Assembly: GCF_004027225.2 (NCBI RefSeq)
Contig: NC_044291.2
Location: 10,090,707-10,154,706, forward strand
DNA length: 64,000 bases
Direction of reading: 5' to 3'
DNA from: Strigops habroptila
Lineage: Eukaryota; Chordata; Aves; Psittaciformes; Psittacidae
The notes below the pieces were generated by a model. It had not been told where the DNA came from and ran no database searches. It was given only the letters and a program-made list of their open reading frames with translations. How positions within the stretch are numbered: the stretch's first letter is position 1; each line of letters starts with the position of its first letter. The translations under genes and the position numbers were made by a program. Positions 13,101 through 24,997 of this stretch are shown here, piece after piece.

Positions 13101-13340
13101 CTGTGCTTGGCTGCTCCACACCTCTTCTGCAATCACTGCATGTGCAATCCAGCTTCCTTCCAGCCCTAGGTCACATGCGGCTGCTTTAGGTCATTACAAA
13201 GCACCTGAGTTCTGCTCTTATCAGGGCCTGAGGAACTAATTGCTGCTGCCATGAGCAGACCTGCTTTCCGAGACACCTATCTCAGTGCACAGCTATGTGA
13301 GGCACACCAGCTGTCTGTCATCATGTGGCATGGGAAAGAT
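10200..13340. other. Intergenic, nothing recognised
   Basis: No conserved coding exon, RNA gene or clear repeat was seen. An AATAAA at about 12400 (plus) has no associated gene. Confidence 0.5.
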
Positions 13341-13358
13341 CTCAATTAAGTCCCAGGC

Positions 13359-13445
13359 TGAAGAGGCTGGCCAAGGAGGTGGTGAAATCTCCATGCTTGG
13401 AGATGTTAAAAGTTGGGTTGGACACAGCCTTGAGCAACCCAGCAA
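13359..13445 (+). mobile_element. Diverged CR1 fragment
   Basis: ggccaaggaggtggtgaaat and ggttggacacagccttgagc match an internal CR1 segment, but the copy is old and lacks the 3' end. Confidence 0.55.
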
Positions 13446-13595
13446 AAGTTTGAAGTTGTTTTGCAGAGTGGAAGGTCGGACTGGAGACCTGAAGGGCAAA
13501 GCTGGGGGCTGCAAAGGCATAGTGTGGCCTTTAGGGACTGACCTTCATGGTGGGGAGCCCTGTTACCTGAGAGTACAGAGCATGGGCATGGCTTG

Positions 13596-13866
13596 GAGAA
13601 GGTTTTCCAGGTGTCCTTTCCCCAGGCAGACTCTTCCCAGGGTGCTGGGCTGGGAAAATCCCAGGCAGACTTACTCAGACTTTCCTCAGGATGCCTAAAT
13701 TAGGGCAGCTGAATCCCAGCCTCGGGGGCGGCTGGTAAAACAGCCCCGGAAATTCAATAAGCTCAAAATATCCACTGGAAATCCTGGACTCTGTGTTTCC
13801 AGCAAGGAGCCGTGAGTGGCTCTTTGGAATAAGCCCTGTGGCTGGGAAAGGAGCGGAAGCTGGTCC
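13596..13866 (+). repeat. Diverged direct duplicate, copy 1
   Basis: Shares ordered blocks with 19781-20078: aaggttttcca, cttactcagac, caggatgcc, aaattagggcagct then aatcccagcct, and aagctcaaaat. Not a recognised repeat family. It lies just 3' of the TOR4A-like fragment. Confidence 0.6.
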
Positions 13867-14064
13867 TGAGATAGATTTCTTTATTCCTAACTCATGCAGC
13901 CTGCTTGTGTCTGACCGGCTGCACCAGACACCATTACATTCACTCTGTCAAAAAGCCTGCGCACGTACTGCCCTGGACCTGTGGCCAGTCCCATTTCTCA
14001 CACACAGACCCACAAAGTCCTGCTGAACTCCCAGTAACCCCCTGATGAACACAGAAGCAGCAGA

Positions 14065-14130
14065 AGTGTTAGTTAGAAGGGACCACTGGTGATGTCTAGT
14101 TCAACCTCCCCCTTGACCAACTGTCTTTCC
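14065..14130 (-). mobile_element. Old CR1 fragment
   Basis: The segment gaagggaccactggtgatgt followed by agttcaacctccc resembles the antisense tail of older CR1 families. Confidence 0.45.
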
Positions 14131-14896
14131 CAGCATGTCCCACAGTTTCCTTTAGGGGCCTCCCGACTTTTTCCCAAGAAGATACCTTATTCCAGGGCTC
14201 TGGTTTATATTGTGCCCCATCTCCCCAACCGGAGCCATAGCTCCTGACCCAGGTCCATGAACCCTCTCCCAGTGCTGGGCACCAGTGTGTCTGTGTCCGG
14301 GTCCTGCTGTGGCTCTGACTCCGCTATTCTTGCTGGTTGGACAGTTTTGTTTCCCCAGGATGGTCAGCACTTTTCAGCATGCAGCAGTGTGGCAAATCTG
14401 AACTTTAAAACCTGAGAAACACGCTGCGAAAGTCTGATCTTAGCAGTTTTATTCTCGCAGTGTTACAGAGGGAGGAAAGCGCACAGGATCTTTGCACTCT
14501 CATCACTTTGAGAGCTGAGCTACTTCTGATTCGTGAGAACTGACACTAAATTACAGCATGCAAGTGAAGGCACTGAATAAAGTTATGCAACACTGACAGG
14601 TAGTTAGTTAGCACAGTACAAGCCCAACCCAGGAATGCAAAACTGATTCTTGCAGCCTTTTGTTCCAGCTCTTGGAAACCACAGTCTCTGATCAGAGTCA
14701 CAAATGAATCAGCAGTAAAACCTGCACAGCTCTTGCTGCAGCCCTGGGGTTTCATCAATGCTTCTTCCAGCCACGGCTGGCCCTGAGTCACCATCCAGAG
14801 CCCTGGTGTCCCCTTGGAGGAGTGCAGGAGTTCCCAGGCCATGGTGCTGCTCCAGCGGTCCAAGAGCAGGAGTAGGAGCACAGCTTCTCACACAGC

Positions 14897-15412
14897 TCAC
14901 TGCTCTGCACAAGAGAAACTGGCCAAGCATTGCCTGCAGAAGGCAAGCGGAGGTCTCCTTGCTTGCTGTGGCACATCTGCTGTGGCTTGCCTGGGAGGTT
15001 GGTGACCATAAGCTGATGAGGAAATGATTGCTGGGGCCTCTGAAACAGCTCCATCTTCTCTGGAGCTGTTCCCTGCAGCCCGCAGCGATGCTGGTGCACA
15101 GAGTGGCTGTGCTCTAAGACTCTTCCCCCCAGCCAGTCTCTCTTGCTCAGGATCCTCAGTTAAGACCTGCATGAGGATGACGCCAGCAAAGAAGAGCAGC
15201 CACCGCTTGACTAGGTCTTTCTCCTGACGTGGCAAATACTTCCTCACCTGCGCTGGGTACAGCACCCTCCTGGCTTTCCTGCTTCGCTTTGCTGGAAGGC
15301 CTGGAGGTCTCCCGGCAGCTCGGACAGCAAACATCGGCCTGGGCAGCCTTTCTGCACTGCTTTTCAGCAGATCAGTGCTGGAGAACATGTTTTCTGTGGT
15401 GTAAGCCAGCAT
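14897..15412 (-). pseudogene. TOR4A-like fragment: N-terminal/membrane region of a torsin-4A paralogue
   Basis: A 171-codon ORF. Its residues 45-84 (15161-15280) align without gaps to TOR4A residues 262-301, 19 of 40 identical, including RK.R.VLYP, YLP..EK and the hydrophobic membrane segment (WLLFFAGVILMQVL here). The frame stays open 27 codons upstream of the ATG to 15493. After the membrane segment the similarity stops: no Walker A or Walker B motif is seen in any minus-strand frame nearby. A second frame at 14597-14704 (IRDCGFQELEQKAARISFAF) faintly resembles a torsin C-terminal segment, but this may be chance. Orientation matches TOR4A, whose coding exon ends 14 kb away, so a tandem duplicate that lost its AAA+ domain is the simplest reading. 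A retained short membrane protein, or an undetected spliced exon set, is the alternative. Confidence 0.6.
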
Positions 15413-16467
15413 GTCCTTAGCAGCCTGCGAGGTAGCTCTGAGAACTGGGAGAACTCTATGGAAATACCCTCTTTGCTCAAAGATGGTTTTAATTCAAAAA
15501 GCAGAGCGATGAAATAATATTAAGAAATATTAGTTACTAACAACAGTGGTTTTATTCATTTGTATTAAAGCAAAAAATGCAGAACCCCAGAGCTGAACTC
15601 TTGGAGTGATTTATGCATCTTTCTGGGAAGCTCGCCTTTGATTTCTCTCCCTGCTCCTACCTGTGCTATAAATACTTGCTTTGATGAGTGAAGATGTGAT
15701 GGGAGGAGCTCGCCTGACTCACAAACCACTCTGGAATGTGTCTGCCCCCAGCACCAGGTATCTGCCCACGGGCACTAACAGGAGTGTGAAAGCATGCTCC
15801 AAATTTCCTCCTCCCCACTCTGTTCTCAGTTATTACAGCTGTCTATCACAGGGCTTTGCCTCCAGATGTTTCAGTGCTTTTGAGAATGTATCCATCATTA
15901 AAATTCACCTATCTGCTATAAAGAACAGAAACACAGTCTGAGGACTCTCACCTTCCTGCCTTGCCTTCCCATCCCATGCCAGCATCTCTGGCCTGGAGCT
16001 GGAGGTGGGAGACCCCAGTTTCTGTTATGATCCTGTGCAATCTCAGCACTATGCCCCAGAAAAAGAGCAACCTCAGCACTTGCTCTGGCAAGCTCAGTCT
16101 CAGATATGCCCAGAAAAGGAAAAAAACAACACTTGTGCTCAAATTCTTTGTGCCTTATAATGACTAAACAGAGCCTGGAGGGGCTTAGTGCCCACAAACC
16201 TGCTGGAGAGAGGTCTGCAGCTCTCTGACATCTTTGTCATGAACTTAGGAGATTTAACTGCAAACTTCATCTATTTTTGTCAGCATGGGGCACTTCACAC
16301 CAGCCTGGAGCAGGTGAGAAGGAAAGATGGACTCCTGCAAAGGCCTTGGCCAACATCTCTGGATGGCTAACCTAAAATCAAACATGGCAGTCTCTCCTGT
16401 CATCTCGGGCAGCCTCTAGCCACCACAAAGCACCAAGGAGCAAAAAACCAAATTTTAAAGCTATTCT

Positions 16468-16556
16468 TTGACACCTTGGTGCTTCCCTGTCCATGGCAGG
16501 GGCTGGAACTCGATGATCTTTAAGATCTCTTCCAACTCAAACCATCCTATGATCTC
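16468..16556 (+). mobile_element. CR1 3'-end fragment
   Basis: CR1 tail with gtccatggcaggggctggaa and terminal accatcctatgatc. Confidence 0.8.
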
Positions 16557-17594
16557 CTTTTGCCCTCTGGGCTCCCTAACATTGCTTGCTTTCTGCTTCT
16601 GGGAAGAACAAATTCATGTTGTCTTTAAGTCACAAAGCATCAAACTTCTGTGCTTTCAGCACTGTAAATCACCATCATGCCACCTGCTGTGAAAACTCTC
16701 AATCATCAGGCTTATTCCACTGGAAAATAAGTCTTGGGCAAAACCAAGATGTAGTCTTAGTTTTGACACATGAAGTCCCATTTCTAGGTATATACCACCC
16801 AGCACATCTAAGCTGATGGTCAGTAATTCCAAGCAGGAACACTGCCTGATTCGGCACTCATCCCTAACCCTCATTTAAACCAAGTGCTGGAGCCAGTAGC
16901 TCACCTCAGGAGACTTGCTGCTGAAAAACACCTTCCTCAGGGCAGGCTCTTAGATGAATGCTTAAACCTGAGACATAGGTAAGGTTTAAAGACAGAACTT
17001 CAGTGGTCTTTGGTCATCTTTTTCTCCTCCTACAAGGCAAAGTCTGGAGGGCTGGAGACAAACTGCTGCTTCCAAAATCACCTACTCATTGGCAACTCCT
17101 GGCAGTTCCTAAGTAAAGAATTGGCTCAAGCAGCCTCTACAGTCACCATCTCTCACAGAAGCTGGTTGGAGTGGGGTAAAATTGCTTGTCCCTTAACTGC
17201 TGGCTAAAGCTGTGCTCAGTGGCATGTCCTAACTGCATCCCTGCCTGGCGTCCACCCCCATGACGGGTGCAAGCTGTCAGGCAGCACCTAAATCACTGAA
17301 GAGCTTTAAAAGCAGCATGCGATAAGAAAATAAATCATGTGAAGTACTGCTGGTTTGCCCTGTGGTGTCTGAGCCCTCAGACCCACCCTGGCCCCAGCAC
17401 GTGGATGAGTCAGGCTGGGGATTAGCAACGGATCCTCCCGCGCCCAGGCCATGGCTTCAGCCAGCTCCACACAGTTCAGAGGAGGAAGAGGCGCAGGAAG
17501 CTGCCAAAGCGGACACCAGGAGCACCCGGATGATGAGTGAAGGGTGGATGTTACAGGTCAAAAATCAAACATTCAGTATTACATTCCTACCCCC

Positions 17595-17600
17595 TTTATT
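17595..17600 (-). terminator. Poly(A) signal adjoining the 17.6 kb ORF
   Basis: AATAAA immediately after the TGA of the unassigned minus-strand ORF (TGAAATAAAGG). Confidence 0.35.
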
Positions 17601-17867
17601 TCAACCAGGATCATAGCCAAGGAGAGAGATCAATTTAGTTTCTTCCTGCTGTCCCATCGTATAAGCAGTGTCTACCTTGGTGCAGTTAATGGTGGACAGG
17701 AACACAACCTGTCCAGAAGCTGAGTGCAGCTTTGGCACCAAGAGCAGCACTTTGTGTAATTTATCATGTAGAGGTTTCTCAGCAAAGTTCCACATCTTCA
17801 CCTCATCCATCTCACCAGCATTGCCCAACACCCAGCTGTAGGGAGGCAAGTAATAACCCGGCTTCAA
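17601..17867 (-). other. Unassigned exon-like ORF ending at a poly(A) signal
   Basis: This 88-codon minus-strand ORF has protein-like composition. Residues WVLGNAGEMDEVKMWNFAEK recall the Gly-x-x-Asp-Glu-Val-x-x-Trp-Asn strand of pentraxin/laminin-G-like domains, though this is only a short match. A polypyrimidine acceptor (cttgcctccctacag) precedes CTGGGTGTTG, and the stop TGA runs directly into AATAAA at 17595-17600. A possible donor AAG/GTAGAC lies inside. No partner exons were recognised upstream. It could be a relic terminal exon or a chance ORF. Confidence 0.25.
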
Positions 17868-19780
17868 AATGAGCCCCGGGAAGAGGGGTCTCTACCTGTA
17901 GGGACAAATCCTGTTCTTATTGGCAATTATCATGACCCATTAGCTTATTGTCATGTGAGTATTACACAGCGGTGTATTTATAACTCCTAGGTGAGCTTGT
18001 CCAAGCAGGTCACTGGATCTTCCTCAAGTGAGAACTAAGATGAATCAGCATTGCAAGCAGCAGATCTTCTGCCCACCAGGTGCAAGGAGAGGAAAAATGA
18101 TTTCTCTTGAGCTGGAGCCAAAGAATTGAATTTCATCAACCCCCTCTTCTAACCCAGAGACCTGTGTGCATTTCATTAAGGGATCACCAAAGCCAAAAAC
18201 TGAGCCTTGGGTGTATCAGGAGCAGCATTCAGAGGTGGAGGTGCTGCATCTTTGGCATAAGGCTGCAACCTGGAAGGCCTTGATGTGATTTATGGGAGTA
18301 AAAGAAGCAGCACAGAGCAGCTTTCGCAGCTGAAGCTGACAGAGGCCATAGCACTGATGGAGCTGAGCACACTGGGTCGCGTCAGGCCAAGGCACTCTGC
18401 AACGTTCAGTACTATGTTCTGACCTCAAGACATCCAAGAATCAGAGTGCAGTTTGTGCTGCAGAGTCTGCAGGGAGGGGCAGAACCACTCATTACATCAT
18501 CTGCAAGAGCTGGAGCAAACCCAAGGTACACAAAGCCTTTTTCACGCTGGAGGAAGAAGCAAGAACCTTGAAGCCAAGGACAAGCTTATGCTCAAAGGAA
18601 AAGCTCAGAACTGACTTCCCAAGGCCCCCGCAGCACCCAGGGAGGTGGCAGGACCTCATATAGGCAAAGCAAGCCTGTGAGTCAGAAACCTCCATCCCAC
18701 AGGGGAAATTTATGAAGTCATCTCAGGAAGAACTGGACAGTTCACAGTGATATAGCAGAAAGAGTGTGTGAGAGTGACACCATGTTGTGCCAGCTGTGAG
18801 GGGTACAAACCCCTTCACTGCAGCTGTGGAAAAGCTACTGGGCAAGAGAGCTGGGTTGTGAAAATGTGGAAGCTGGGGAGGGCTGGGAACACAATAGATT
18901 CTCTGGTTTCAGAGTAATGGCTGCAGCTCCTCTTGTACCTGCACTGAGCTCATGTCAGGCAGCTCAGAGAGATTCAAAAGAAACCATAAGCTCTGGGAAT
19001 ATATTTCTCCAGGACATTTCATTTATGTTTTGAGTTTGTTGGGGTTTTTTGCTTGGAAGAACAGGCAAGATACCACATGGGCCTGGTTTGAGTGAGAGCA
19101 CTTGGGTAGTGCAGCACATTGTAGGAGCAGGAGGGGGTAAAGGTATAGGTGAAAAGAGATTTTGGGTACCATTAACGATTTCCTTCCCTTCACATATCAC
19201 TTACTGGCCTCAAAACTACACACACACATGTCATGGGAGTGAGGAGCCAGGATCCAGTGTAGAATGGGCTCCTTCAGACTGGATCCCTTATGCCCCTCTG
19301 GGGAAGCTGGAGCTGATGCCAAAGGTTAACAAAAGCCATGGGGACCTGGTGAGATGCCCCAGGCGGGGAGCTGGGGAGGAGGAGAACATGGTGATCCCTC
19401 CATCCAGGCACATCCCCAAGGTAAGGGCCCAGCAAGGAGATGCACCATGAGTAATAAAAGCCAAATGCAGGGCAAGATGCATACAGAGAGATGTCCTGCA
19501 GCTCAGGGCAGCAGTGACTGCTTCCACAGCTGTGGTAACAAACTAAGCAGCTTAGCACAAGCTTGGCCTGCAGGAACTCACTGTCCTAGATGGAAGATGC
19601 TGGGTAAGGATGTCTGGGTAGCCAGGGTGGGATGCATTGGTGGTGGCTTCCATCAGCAGCCTGTTGTTGCATCAAGAACAGAGCTGTAAAGGGCTGGAAT
19701 AACCTGGGGGCTGCATGGGTGCCATATGCCTGCCAGGGTCCAACTTGCCCAGTGAGCCCAGAGCAGGAGCTGTGGCTCAG

Positions 19781-20078
19781 AGAAGGTTTTCCAAGTGGCC
19801 TTTTCCCAGGCCTGGGCTCCTGGGCAGGCTCTTTCCAGGAAGCAGCAATGGGGAAGTCCAGGAGAGGCTTACTCAGACATCAGGATGCCAAAATTAGGGC
19901 AGCTAAATCCCAGCCTGAGGGATCAGTTGATAAACCAGCACAGGAAGCACAGTGTCAGTAAGCTCAAAATAACATCCACACAAGATCCTGGGATGTGTGT
20001 ATCCTGCACGGAGCTGTGAGCAGCTCTTTGCAGTGATCTCCACAGCTGGAGGAGGAGCTGATGCTCTGCTCCTGCACA
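19781..20078 (+). repeat. Diverged direct duplicate, copy 2
   Basis: Partner of 13596-13866, same orientation, about 6.2 kb away, with the same block order and small indels. Confidence 0.6.
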
Positions 20079-21861
20079 GGGACCCACCAACCAGCTCCAC
20101 GTCTGTAACTGGAGAATATCAAACCATACTGGGGCACCTGCCCCTTCTGCAGGTGCTTCCTGGATACGGCTACAAGTCCTGAAGCAGCTCGAGACACAGA
20201 CCCTAACCCCATATCTAATATCTATTAGAAAAATTAATTGATAAGGGAAAAGTGTCGAGGGGAAGTAAATGAGGTTCTAGATTAATTTAGTTATATGATT
20301 AACTTTTCTGCATGCTCTAGTTTCTATGCTGGCCGATTCCCTTGTTCTTCTACCTGATCCCACTTGGAAAACCAATCTGCCTGGGGAGTTACTTGCTGAT
20401 CTCACCACGCTTCCCAAGTCTGACAGTTTTCAGATGCAGGTGCCTGAAACTTTGCACCTAAACCCAGGTATTTTAGTAACTGAAACTAATCCATTACACA
20501 GGAGTGGTGCTGAATTGCTGTGCTCTCTGTGAAGACTAAGCACTGCAAGTCAGACCGCCTGCATGCTGGGCAGGAGAAAGTTACACTGACCCCTTGACAG
20601 GCACCAAGGGGTGACAGAAGACAGGCAACATGGGACCTAGTGCAACCACTGGGGCAGAGCCCTGCAGCTCTGGCTAAACCACCCTCCCCTGTCCCCAGGT
20701 TCAGTGGCAGCAATGGAGCAGCCACCCCAATAAATCCGTTCTGGTGCTTCACTCCTGCAGCTACAGCAATTTTCCTCAAGTTTAACCTAACCCTCACTCT
20801 CTGAAGCCAATCCACACCCTGCCCAGGGATGACAGGGTGAACCAAGCGCTGCTCTCTGCTCCTGCCAGGCTTCTGCCTGCTTGAAACCTCTTATCATGCT
20901 TCACCTGAAACTTCTCCCTGGGCTGCATCACCCCCTTGCCGAGGTCTTCCTCCCCAGGAGGGTGCCCAAATATGGTCACGGTGCTCCAGCGAGGCCCCAC
21001 ATTACTTCATCCCTCGCATATGCAACACACCTATTTATACACTTCTGGATGTTTGCCTTTCTCACAACCCGAGGTATTATCCCTCATGCGGAGGGGGAGC
21101 GCTGCGATCCCCCCCAGGCTTGTTTTCCTCCCAGCCCTTCACCCTCCCCGGCCTGGAACGTGCATTTGCTCACTCCCACCCTCCTCTGCAGCAGCGTTTC
21201 AGACCTTTCCTCCAGTTTGTGCTTTCCATCCCAAGTCTGTCTCCTGCAGCGCTTGCACACCTCCCAGCTCCCCATCCCCTCCAATGGGCAAACTCCCACC
21301 CCTGTCCTCCCTCTGTGTGGGGAATATTGAATTTCCCCAGCTCTGGAAAGCTGTTTCCAGTTCATCCCAGTAACTATTAACAGCTATTCTTTGAAAGGAA
21401 GCAGTTAAGACTTTATAGTCACAACTTAACTTGGAAAATGTTAAATGTTATTTCTCCCATCCCCTCTGTACGCTCACAGATAATGCATTTGCTCCTGTAT
21501 CTGCCTGTGCCTTCCTCCTCCTTCCCAAGGAGAGGGAGTGCTTGTCCTCCCTCCACCTTTCAGAGGCTCACCCATCCTCATGTGATCTCAGAAGCCATTG
21601 CAGACATTCCCTCTGCACCTTGGGGTAAATTGCATCATCCACAGCTATTGGGAAAGCTCTGACTTACCTGAGCTGTCCTCGCTCTGTTCTCCCCTCCTGC
21701 AGCCCATGATCTTGCCCTACCAATTCTAATGTTAAAAGTTTGCCTTTCTGGTTGCAGCTCATCTGCTTAGTGAGGACCACAGGAGTTTGTAAGAAAGCAA
21801 CAAAGCACTTAACCTAGGAACCATAAGTAGCTTTTCCTTGTCACGGGTGTAGAGGAATAGC

Positions 21862-22003
21862 ATCATAGAATCCCAGACTGGTTTGGGTTGGAAGGGACCT
21901 TAAAGCTCATCTAGTTCCAACCCCCTGCCGCGGGCAGGGACACCTTCCACTAGAGCAGGTTGCTCCAAGCCCCTGTGTCCAACCTGGCCTTGAACACTGC
22001 CAT
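21862..22003 (-). mobile_element. CR1 3'-end fragment
   Basis: Antisense CR1 tail from catagaatcccagactggtt to ggccttgaacactgcc. Confidence 0.92.
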
Positions 22004-24834
22004 TACCATATGTGGAGATGGGCTTATTGCCACCCTCACACCCCTGCAAGTGGTACCTCAATTTGCATCTATCCACAAACTCTGTTCAGGTGCTCCAAGC
22101 TAACATCATGCATCCCCTGCGGGTCTTGGTAGAGCCATGATGGCCAGAGGCACTGCCAGTGAGGACGAGGTCCTGCTGGGTGGGCACACTGCAGCAGGAG
22201 CAGCTCCAGCACCACGTGGGGAGCTCAGGGACCGGGCAAGCCCAGCAAGGCTGGCACAACGCTGTGGAGCATAACAGAGCAGCACTGGTCAGTACTGTGC
22301 CATCACTTGAGCACCTTCCCATGGCAGAAAGAAACCCCAGGGAGGACCCAGCCTCACAGCCAGGCTGGGCACACCAGCCAGCACCCGCCTCTGAGGGCAG
22401 CTTTAGCCTGGCCCGCTTTGATCCACGGAGGCAGTGGGATTAGCTCCTTTTTAGGAACATTTAAACACAAACCTTTCCCTGGAGGCAGCTGAAGTTAACC
22501 AGAGCTCACGCAGAACGTGTGTGTGTGTGCACCCGCCTTCCTCTGCCTGGAGCCTGGCCATCTCCGTGGGGAAACAGGGCACATCCCACAGCCCTGGGCC
22601 GTGCAGGGGAGGCAGCCGGGTCCCTGGTACAGGAGTGCCCTGGAACCCAGGATCATGCCTGGAGCGCTCCAAGCCCATGAGCTTGGTGAAAGCAGCTCAT
22701 TAGTGCTGACTGTATAAACAAAAACCTCCCAGCTCACATGTAGGAGCAATCTGAGGGTCAACTGATCTCCAGCTTTCAGCTCCTTCTCAGGAATCACTAA
22801 AGGCCCTCCTGCAACTGGAGGATGGGAGAGACTGGCCAGGAGGCTGTCCTGGATGATGCTCCTAGAGGTGACCAGGGCTGTGGGTGCAGAGCAAGGACAC
22901 CACCCCGGAGCCCAGCTGCAAAGTGAAGGAGCCCTGCAGCTGAACAGGGACTTGGGCAGCACCCACGAGCACCCAGAGAGACACCAGCAAAGGCATCGGG
23001 TGCACCAGTGCCAATCTCAACAGGGAGGGGTTTGCTGTTTCCATCTCTCAGCAGCCCACATTTTGTCCAGGCATCAGGGTTCCTGCACCCAACATCCAGC
23101 CAGAGCACCTACAGGCATGAACTCCCAGTGCCATTCATTGCCAGTTGATGTGGCAGGGACAAGCCACCCAGAGTTGGGTGGGAGGGAGCAGCTTCAGTCC
23201 ACACATGGGTACGAGGCGCAGTGGTGGGTTATGTCAGGAACCACACACAGCTCGGGGGCACATCTCCAACACCAGCATGGAAAAGAGATGCAATTGGGAT
23301 GGAGCACAGGCTGTGCAGCAGCGTGCTGGGGTGCAAGCCCACCCCACGGTACACCACAGGCAACACCTTCACCAGCCGGGCTGCTCCCATTGCTGCATCA
23401 CCCCAGGCTGCTCCTTCCCTAGGCAGACCCAGCAATCCATCCTGCAGCCCAAGGCAAAGCTTCTTCAGCAGGGAAGGGGGTGCAGGTGTCGGGAACCATT
23501 TGTCACCCAGCAAGGGGGCTCTTCTGGTGCCATGGCGAGGGTTCTACCAACATAGGTCATACCCTGGGTACCAGGGGGATGTTGCCTTCTCCTGTAGCTT
23601 TAGGCACCTACAGGGAGAGGGCAATCAGTGTCTTGCCCATAAGGCCCCCTCCAGTGTCACTCCCAGCTGCACACTTGGCTTGATGGCCTTTCCTGGCCCC
23701 TCACACCAAGGTGCCCTCATACCAGGGGCAGCCAGAGGTGGCTCCCTCAGGGAGGGAGAGCAGGGGAGAACCCATAACCAGCAGGACCCATCCTACAATA
23801 CCTGCATGGAGACCCAGGCAGGTCTGAGATAGCAGCCAGGTCCAACCAAGAGTCCAGGGCAACACAAAAGTCCAGATCCGGCAACACCATGGTGATGAGT
23901 CCAGTGTGAAGCCAATCCACAGATTAGGGCAAGCACTGAACAGGCAGGTCCATGGTGATGGGCAAGATGAAACATCTGGCTACGGGCTGATGTCTTGAAT
24001 CAGCAGAGCATAGACCAGATAGAGATAGACCTATGCTGGACACCCGCAGTCCTCCAGCACAGCTCCCACAGGGACTGACAGCTCCAGCTGAGCTTAAATA
24101 GGGCTCTGAGCATGCTTAGCCAAGTCCTCCCATGCAGGGAAGACTCCAGGGTGTGGGGAGCTGTCAGGTGAGGCTGATATGGGGAAGGGTAATTGGTACC
24201 TCCGGAGCTGGTGCTAACTGGTGCATTTTCTTTATAGGGAGATGCTCCTGGAGGTGGCCCAGCTGCTCTGTCCGGGTCTGAGAGCACCATATGTGATGGG
24301 AATGCAGCTTGTGCCCCTCTGACCTGAGCCCAGCCCTGGGGAAGGCGTCAGCACAGACCATGCTGTGACCAATGTGGTCACAATTCCCATGCTGTGCAAG
24401 ACACTCTTTCATATTTACTTTTACCCTCCTCCATCATTGTTATGGTCTCGCAGGCAGTAGCAGCAGCTCTTCCCACATTCACCTATTGGGAATCACACTG
24501 CACTTTCCCCAGAGGAAATGTACAACAGGATTTTGCCCCATATGCCATTCTGGCTTTGGGATGCAGTTGTCAGGCGCAGAGACTCTGTTGGTCTCCCCAT
24601 GAGCCCCAGCCAGACTGTGATGGGGAATGGTTATCCCAGTGCTGCTTTGCTTACTGAACCAGGTGGCTTTGCTCAAGGCCAGAGGTAGTGCCATGCCTGC
24701 AGCAGGGCAGGAGCTGCTTTCCATGAATCACTGCTCCAAGCACGACAGGAAGGTGTGCCTGGCTCAGGAAGAGCTCTTGCAACCAAGGAAGCCTTCCCGG
24801 GGACACCTACGCCCACATCTATAGCAGATATATC

Positions 24835-24997
24835 ACAGAATGGTTTGTGTTGAAGGGATCTTAAAGCTCATCCAATTCCAATCCCCTGCCATGGGCAGGG
24901 ACACCTTCCACTAGAGCAGGTTGCTCCAAGCCCCTGTGTCCAACCTGGCCTTGAACACTGCCAGGGATGGGGCAGCCACAGCTTCTCTGGGCACCCA
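24835..24997 (-). mobile_element. CR1 3'-end fragment
   Basis: Antisense CR1 tail, truncated after cttctctgggcaccc. Confidence 0.92.

Noticed and set aside
23221-23832. 203-codon plus-strand ORF
   Set aside because: Overlapping open frames in three phases, no recognisable domain and C-rich composition.
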